Shown here one piece after another: positions 5,398 to 9,282 of a stretch of 9,282 bases of DNA. This DNA comes from Candidatus Cloacimonadota bacterium. GTDB lineage: Bacteria; Cloacimonadota; Cloacimonadia; Cloacimonadales; Cloacimonadaceae. The stretch is from contig JAGOGT010000029.1 in assembly GCA_017996595.1 (NCBI GenBank), positions 1 through 9,282 on the forward strand, read 5' to 3'. The position numbers were made by a program, and so were the translations under genes. Within the stretch, counting starts at the first letter, position 1. Each line of letters opens with the position of its first letter. The notes beneath the pieces are model-generated. The model saw only the letters and a program-made list of their open reading frames with translations. It did no database searches and had not been told where the DNA came from.

Positions 5398-6849
5398 TTA
5401 ACCCTTGCGGAATGAAGCCTTAAAGGTGTAATAGCTATCTTCGTTTACGTTATTGAATCTCCAGCTTTCGCAAAGGCTTTTGATCTCAGACAGGAAACCA
5501 TTGGGCATACTTCCATTTGGAACTACCACGGCGCTCTCCACAGCTCCATTAGCTTTGATCAGCAAACTGATGGTGGTGCTGCCGGTGAAGGGAATAGTGG
5601 CATTCCACTTGGAATAAGCTTGCTGCAGCTGGCTCTTGCGAGCGCTGACGGTTGCAGAGATGTTTTCATAATTGGTTCTGGTTTGAGATGGTAAAGCTTC
5701 GCTGATGGCACCTTCCCGCACTTCCTGGATCTTTTTGCTGCGGAAGGATTGCAGGGCTGTGGTCATCCTGGCGGTCTGGCCAAAAACCACACCGCTGGGA
5801 GCGAGCCTGCTTTGGTCGCCGGCTACGTTTACAAAGGTTCCTTCGGAAGGACGAATGCTGGATCCGCCTACTCTGGGAGCATTGGTAACGGTTTGGCCGA
5901 TATCACTTCCGAAAGTGCGTGGAGCATTGGGATCAAAGGAAGTTCCTCCGAATCCTGCACCTGCTCCTCCTCCACCGCCGGGACCTGATCCGCCACCACC
6001 GCCTCCACCCCTTCCGGGACGTGCAGCTACAAAGCCTTCGGCTGTGGTAACCACTCTTATCTGAGAGCCGGTTCCGGTGGCATTGGGATCGAAAGTACCA
6101 AGACCAAACATTGATCCGGCACTTTTGGTGGTACCAGTTCCGCCTGGGACACCTTGCTGTGCACCGGTGGGAGCTGCAACTTCGGCTTCGCCTTCAGTTT
6201 CACCCATTGTAGTTTGCTGTTCGAAGGTGCTACCCGCACTTTCCTTGGCGATCTGAGCCTTGATCAATTCCGCTTTTTGCAAGGTTGCCAGCTTTTGCTG
6301 CAGACTGGCATCAGTGCTAAGCTGGTAATTGGGCTTAATCACCAGATCAAAGAGCAGGATGAAGATTGCGGTCAGGAAGATGAACAGCATCACCAGATTG
6401 CGGTTGAAGCGCTGCATGGGCGTGGCTTCGGTGCTTCTGGCATATTGGGCAACGATTTGTTTTTCTTCCGGAGTAAGCACTCTTTCCCAAGGTTCCTTGA
6501 ATTCGTAGCTCACCTGATAATCAGGGGACAGTGAAACGGTTCCGGTCATATCAGGATTGAGCTTCAGTTCGGTTCCCCGGATGATGTTATTCTGAGTGAG
6601 GTAACTGCTTTCCACAGCTTTGCCATTCACGGCGCAGCTTACAGAAGCGCCGGGGGTTAGCTGCATGAAATATTGATTACCTCTCTCGGTTATAAAGAGA
6701 TGCTTATCGGGGAAAGTGGGATCAAGGATCTGCCATTGAAGGTATTTATTGGAGCCAATAAAGAACTTCTTGGTGATCTCTTTGCCTTGCTTGGCAAAGT
6801 CCAGAGGCTTACCCTTGTAGTTTAGCTTCAGATTAAGTAATTTTGCCAT
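5398..6849 (-). CDS. FHA-like/TM/AgmX-TonB-like energy transducer
   Basis: This 483-residue protein is the probable force-transmitting partner of the ExbB/ExbD proteins. Residues about 1-118 form a cytoplasmic beta-rich domain with an FHA-like layout: FFIG (29-32), DKHLFI (48-53), VNGKAV (74-79), then IIRGTEL. The canonical FHA Arg and Ser/Asn phosphothreonine-binding residues are not obvious, so the fold call is tentative. One membrane helix follows (about 151-171), then a coiled or helical stretch (180-205). A long low-complexity periplasmic linker with a glycine run (280-301) and two FDPNA motifs (253-257, 305-309) comes next. Residues about 395-483 match the AgmX/PglI-type TonB-like C-terminal domain: ISLLIKANGAVESAVVV, then C460-ESWRF and a final beta strand. 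The start ATG has AGGAGG 4-5 bp upstream, placed in the 12-bp gap after the preceding gene. It is the last gene of the operon. Architecture is like Myxococcus GltG/GltJ; the function itself is inferred. Confidence 0.82.
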   Translation of the reverse strand: MAKLLNLKLNYKGKPLDFAKQGKEITKKFFIGSNKYLQWQILDPTFPDKHLFITERGNQYFMQLTPGASVSCAVNGKAVESSYLTQNNIIRGTELKLNPDMTGTVSLSPDYQVSYEFKEPWERVLTPEEKQIVAQYARSTEATPMQRFNRNLVMLFIFLTAIFILLFDLVIKPNYQLSTDASLQQKLATLQKAELIKAQIAKESAGSTFEQQTTMGETEGEAEVAAPTGAQQGVPGGTGTTKSAGSMFGLGTFDPNATGTGSQIRVVTTAEGFVAARPGRGGGGGGGSGPGGGGGAGAGFGGTSFDPNAPRTFGSDIGQTVTNAPRVGGSSIRPSEGTFVNVAGDQSRLAPSGVVFGQTARMTTALQSFRSKKIQEVREGAISEALPSQTRTNYENISATVSARKSQLQQAYSKWNATIPFTGSTTISLLIKANGAVESAVVVPNGSMPNGFLSEIKSLCESWRFNNVNEDSYYTFKASFRKG

Positions 6850-6861
6850 TATCCCTCCTTC

Positions 6862-7404
6862 TTACCTGGCCGAATTTGCAGCGTAGGCGCTTAACCATTC
6901 GGCATCTTCCAGAGTGGCAAAATAGATGTTGGTGAATCCTGCGGAGGTACCAACTTTCACAATCTCTGATACATAATCACAAGGTAAGTATTCGTCAGCT
7001 TGTACCACCAGGCAGGGTTCATTTCCGGCTTCAATAATAGTATTGGCTTCAAGCGTCAGGTAGTTATAGATGTTCTCACGTTTCTGAGGATCGCTGTATA
7101 ATTCCTGAGGAGTACCAAATTCCAGGCTTTCATTGCCCAGCACCACCTTATCAAGAAAGAGTTTTACTGGTACTGTCCCGGCTTTTTTCATCAATTCATC
7201 ATTGGTGATTGTGCTGGGATAGGTCATCCCCTTTTCTTCGGCAATGATCGTAGCTTCTGTAGATACATTTTTAATCAGGAACACCAGGATGATGGTCAAT
7301 ACATCCAGTAGGGAAGTGATCGACAATCCCTTGAAATCCTCAAATTTTCTCCGCACAGCCCGGGCTTTCTTTTTGGATCCACTTGCTCTATTCAGTACGT
7401 TCAT
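6862..7404 (-). CDS. ExbD/TolR-like biopolymer transport protein (Asp-containing copy)
   Basis: 180 residues from the ATG at 7402-7404; longer upstream starts run back into the preceding gene, while AAGGAG (7412-7417) lies 7 bp before this ATG. The protein has a basic cytoplasmic N-terminus (KKKARAVRRK, 11-20), a single transmembrane helix (about 28-46, ITSLLDVLTIILVFLI) and a periplasmic domain. That domain ends in the ExbD-type fold: CLVVQADEYLPCDYV (131-145) and AGFTNIYFAT (155-164). Asp34 sits at the place of the essential proton-translocating aspartate of ExbD/TolR (Asp25 in E. coli ExbD); the usual proline three residues earlier is serine. It should pair with the ExbB-like protein in the inner membrane and use the proton gradient. 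Its stop is 12 bp before the FHA/TonB-like gene, and its ribosome-binding site overlaps the stop of the preceding ExbD-like gene. Confidence 0.85.
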   Translation of the reverse strand: MNVLNRASGSKKKARAVRRKFEDFKGLSITSLLDVLTIILVFLIKNVSTEATIIAEEKGMTYPSTITNDELMKKAGTVPVKLFLDKVVLGNESLEFGTPQELYSDPQKRENIYNYLTLEANTIIEAGNEPCLVVQADEYLPCDYVSEIVKVGTSAGFTNIYFATLEDAEWLSAYAANSAR

Positions 7405-7411
7405 AATAGCA

Positions 7412-7417
7412 CTCCTT
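7412..7417 (-). promoter_or_regulatory. Shine-Dalgarno site that sets the start of the second ExbD-like gene
   Basis: AAGGAG on the - strand, 7 bp before the ATG at 7404-7402 and overlapping the TAA of the preceding gene (7418-7416). It favours the 180-residue form over a 204-residue form that would begin inside the neighbour. Confidence 0.75.
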
Positions 7418-7934
7418 AATAGTACCCAACTGTGGGACGTGTGTAGTGAACCAAGGTAAATCCATTGGTTTTGCACAGGTCGATAGTACGCATCAGATCT
7501 CCATAGAGAACATCTGGATACACGAGGACGGTGATGTCTTTTAAATCGGTCTTGCGGGACCGGATTTGTTTGATGGCGCTATCCAGACCTGCAAAATCGT
7601 AGAGGTCTCTGACTGTGGGGATGTTTCTGTTATCAAACCCCGGTTCCCGAATTTGAAATCCGAGCATACCTTCTTTGGCTTGCATCTGCTTTCCCCAAAT
7701 CTGGATCTCTACTTTTTCGGTCGCGCTAGCTCCGCCACCTCCGCCACCAGCACCATCACCGCCTCCCCCTTGCGAGAAGTTGAGCTCAACCAAGGCCACT
7801 GCTGATATCACCACCATCATCATCATAAAGGGGATGATGGCAAGAAACAGGTTCATGATCGGTACCAGGTTTGGTTCCTGAGGTATCGTTTGGCCTTTTT
7901 GTTGACGCACATCGGAAGGCTTATAGACTGCCAT
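7416..7934 (-). CDS. ExbD/TolR-like protein with Asn in place of the channel Asp
   Basis: 172 residues: a cytoplasmic N-terminus (1-20), a transmembrane helix (about 23-49, LVPIMNLFLAIIPFMMMM), a glycine-rich linker (56-68) and an ExbD-like periplasmic domain ending VLVYPDVLYGDLMRTIDLC (136-154) and NGFTLVHYTRP (157-167). The helix aligns with E. coli ExbD NVTPFIDV as NLVPIMNL, so the proline is kept (P25) but the essential aspartate is Asn28. It is therefore unlikely to conduct protons alone and probably works together with the Asp-containing paralogue encoded next. The ATG (7932-7934) is 3 bp after the stop of the ExbB-like gene, and its Shine-Dalgarno AAGGA lies inside that gene's last codons, so the two are probably translationally coupled. 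Confidence 0.83.
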   Translation of the reverse strand: MAVYKPSDVRQQKGQTIPQEPNLVPIMNLFLAIIPFMMMMVVISAVALVELNFSQGGGGDGAGGGGGGASATEKVEIQIWGKQMQAKEGMLGFQIREPGFDNRNIPTVRDLYDFAGLDSAIKQIRSRKTDLKDITVLVYPDVLYGDLMRTIDLCKTNGFTLVHYTRPTVGYY

Positions 7935-7937
7935 GGC

Positions 7938-8705
7938 TTAGTCCTTAATTGCCGTATTAATTGAGTTTATCAGTTTTACGCTAAATTCATCAATGTCACT
8001 GATCAAATTGGTTGCACGGGTAAGCAGCCAGCCCTTGATGAGGGTAAGAGGAATAGCAGCCAGCAAACCTAGGGCCGTGGTTCCGATAGCAACTTTGATA
8101 CCGTTGGTTAGTGCCTGACTTTGAGCTGCACCGGTAAGTCCAGCTAAACCTGCAAAGGCTTGCAGCAGACCCCAGATGGTTCCAAGCAGACCAAAATAGG
8201 TGGAAACCTGAGCCAGAGTATCAAACCAGAATAAACCACCATCCAGATAGTGCACTTTTTGCAGCACAGCTTCTTCCAGAGAGTTCTGCACGGCAGTTTT
8301 TAGCTCCGCACCCTTGATGCCGCTCTTGCGCTGTTCCTTGAATATCCGCAGGGCACTCCAGAAAATGAATCCCAGGGTGGTTTCCTTAAAGCTCTCAGAT
8401 ACCTTCTCAGCTTCTTCCAACTGATCGTTTTTGATATAGTTCTTCAGCTTCAGGTAAAATTTGGGAGCATCAATCTTTTCCTTGCGATACAGCTGATTCC
8501 AGCGCGCGATTGCATAGATGATACCGATTACAAATACTAAGAGAATGGCGTAGGCCCATGAACCGGAGGTAATGAACACAGTCCACAGATTTACACTTTC
8601 AACAGCCGCAGCCGGTGCAGCAGCTTCCGCTGCCGGTTGGGCAAGTAATGATCCAAGGCTAATAAACAGGGCGATGATAACGAGGACGATATGTTTAGCT
8701 TTCAT
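7938..8705 (-). CDS. ExbB/TolQ/MotA proton-channel family protein
   Basis: 255 residues from the ATG at 8703-8705. The N-terminus is a signal peptide (about 1-22, hydrophobic, ending LGSLLAQ) followed by a Pro/Ala-rich segment (24-36). The ExbB core follows: TM1 (about 48-68), a long cytoplasmic loop (70-158), TM2 with FGLLGTIWGLLQAF (171-184) and TM3 with GIKVAIGTTALGLLAAIPLTLI (202-223). These are the signature pore segments, including the conserved threonines. It forms the channel oligomer that surrounds ExbD helices in the inner membrane. The start overlaps the stop of the upstream small-protein gene (ATGA), with AAGGAG (8711-8716) 5 bp before it; an in-frame ATG 18 bp upstream would put this site within the coding region. 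Which envelope process it powers is not given by the protein itself. Confidence 0.9.
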   Translation of the reverse strand: MKAKHIVLVIIALFISLGSLLAQPAAEAAAPAAAVESVNLWTVFITSGSWAYAILLVFVIGIIYAIARWNQLYRKEKIDAPKFYLKLKNYIKNDQLEEAEKVSESFKETTLGFIFWSALRIFKEQRKSGIKGAELKTAVQNSLEEAVLQKVHYLDGGLFWFDTLAQVSTYFGLLGTIWGLLQAFAGLAGLTGAAQSQALTNGIKVAIGTTALGLLAAIPLTLIKGWLLTRATNLISDIDEFSVKLINSINTAIKD

Positions 8706-9013
8706 TTTGACTCCTTCAGCCATTTATTTAATAGGATTTCGCTATTTTTCTCTAATGATTCCTGGTCGAAAGTAAAGCCATATAGGCCGGCTTTGTTATA
8801 GGTATCCGATTTATCCTGGAACACATCGGTGTCTGGGATTTGGGACTTGAGCTCAATGATCAATTCCTGTGTTTCCGTATATTGACGGACACCTCGGGGA
8901 GGCGTTGCTACAGGGGTGGCAGTAGTCTCTGCGGGAACTTCCGGAGCGGGTTGTGCGCTCAGGATTCCCAAAGCTAATGCCATGAGGATCAATATCAGGA
9001 TATTCTTCTTCAT
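8702..9013 (-). CDS. Small exported protein of unknown function, coupled to exbB-like gene
   Basis: 103 residues. A clear signal peptide (MKKNILILILMALALGILSA, cleavage likely after residue 20) is followed by a Pro/Thr/Ala-rich low-complexity stretch (21-40) and a short acidic, mostly helical region (46-103) with YTETQELIIELKSQIP, FQDKSDTYNKAGLYGFTFDQ and a final amphipathic helix ending LLNKWLKESK. No cysteine or lipobox, so it is probably a soluble periplasmic protein. I do not recognise the family. AGGAGG lies 7 bp before the ATG (9011-9013). Both gene ends overlap their neighbours by 4 bp (ATGA), which implies translational coupling with the beta-sandwich gene and with the ExbB-like gene, and so a role in the same complex. 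Confidence 0.8.
   Translation of the reverse strand: MKKNILILILMALALGILSAQPAPEVPAETTATPVATPPRGVRQYTETQELIIELKSQIPDTDVFQDKSDTYNKAGLYGFTFDQESLEKNSEILLNKWLKESK
8711..8716 (-). promoter_or_regulatory. Shine-Dalgarno site that sets the start of the ExbB-like gene
   Basis: AAGGAG on the - strand, 5 bp before the ATG at 8705-8703 and inside the end of the small-protein gene. It supports the start that gives MKAKHIVLV, a good signal-peptide N-terminus, rather than the ATG at 8723. Confidence 0.75.
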
Positions 9014-9282
9014 CTCAGTTCCTCCTTACCGGCTTTAATGATGGTTACTGCAGCTATAAAGCCCCGGTAGGCCGAATTATTATTCACCACAAAACGGATG
9101 GTGTTCTTTCCTTGTTGTACGGATTCCTTATTCAGGGGCACAGTGATGGGATAGGCCATGAAGGGATCGCTGTCATAATCAAAGGCATAGTTGCCTTCTA
9201 TAGCTTTCCCATTAATGTAGATTGTGGCTGATTCAGGAGCTACAAACTCCAGCTTGCCATCTCTGAATTCACTGTCCAGCAT
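9010..9282 (-). CDS. Galactose-binding-like beta-sandwich protein (5' partial)
   Basis: Only the last 90 residues are in the window. The frame is open to the right edge, and the ATG at 9280-9282 cannot be judged as start or internal Met. Residues about 19-82 read as a jelly-roll/carbohydrate-binding-like module: TIYINGKAIEG, a Pro-containing strand (YPITVPL), QQGKNTIRFVVNNNS, then GFIAAVTI. This pattern (NGK ... L..G.N.I.F.V.N ... GF.A.V) is common in galactose-binding-like domains of secreted bacterial proteins. No ligand residues can be assigned. It ends TGA (9010-9012), overlapping the start of the small exported protein by 4 bp, and so belongs to the Exb operon. The rest of the protein, including any signal peptide, lies outside. 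Confidence 0.72.
   Translation of the reverse strand: MLDSEFRDGKLEFVAPESATIYINGKAIEGNYAFDYDSDPFMAYPITVPLNKESVQQGKNTIRFVVNNNSAYRGFIAAVTIIKAGKEELR

Noticed and set aside
5705..6064. 119-aa + strand Pro-rich ORF opposite the TonB-like gene
   Set aside because: The proline run is the antisense reading of the glycine codons in the linker of the real - strand gene.

Overview
This window looks like the chromosome of a Gram-negative-type (diderm), mid-GC bacterium. The best guess is Candidatus Cloacimonadota or a relative in the Fibrobacterota–Chlorobiota–Bacteroidota neighbourhood. The evidence is a secreted fibronectin-type-III-like protein ending in an NFPNPFNP-type C-terminal domain, a TonB/Exb-like envelope energy system, and intergenic spacers full of short repeats. 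The taxonomic guess is inference from family style, not from a marker gene.

Layout. (i) 1-1736, + strand: the 3' part of a large cell-surface or secreted protein of repeated FN3-like domains with a T9SS type A/FlgD-Ig-like tail. Its 5' end lies outside the window. One base past... in fact directly after its stop begins a perfect 31-bp x 4 tandem array (1737-1866), followed by a strong intrinsic terminator (1882-1907), so the array lies in the gene's 3' UTR. (ii) 1915-2361, - strand: a 148-residue protein of unknown function. (iii) 2362-2924: a gene-free spacer packed with inverted and direct repeats. (iv) 2925-5294, - strand: a complete priA (primosomal replication-restart helicase). (v) 5344-5372: an intrinsic terminator for the operon upstream. 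(vi) 5398-9282, - strand: a tightly packed six-gene operon that continues past the right edge.

The operon reads, in transcription order: a partial beta-sandwich (galactose-binding-like) protein; a small signal-peptide protein; an ExbB/TolQ proton-channel protein; two different ExbD/TolR-like proteins; and a protein with a cytoplasmic FHA-like domain, one membrane helix, a glycine-rich periplasmic linker and an AgmX/TonB-like C-terminus. Adjacent genes overlap by 4 bp (ATGA) or are separated by 3-12 bp. Together they should form a proton-driven inner-membrane motor that transmits force through the TonB-like protein to the periplasm or outer membrane. The plan of one TolQ-like protein, two TolR-like proteins and an FHA-TM-TonB protein resembles the Myxococcus Agl-Glt machinery more than a plain iron-uptake TonB system. 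One ExbD-like protein has asparagine where the proton-conducting aspartate should be, while its partner keeps the aspartate, which suggests an asymmetric motor. The two upstream gene products are uncharacterised and are the best candidates for novel components.
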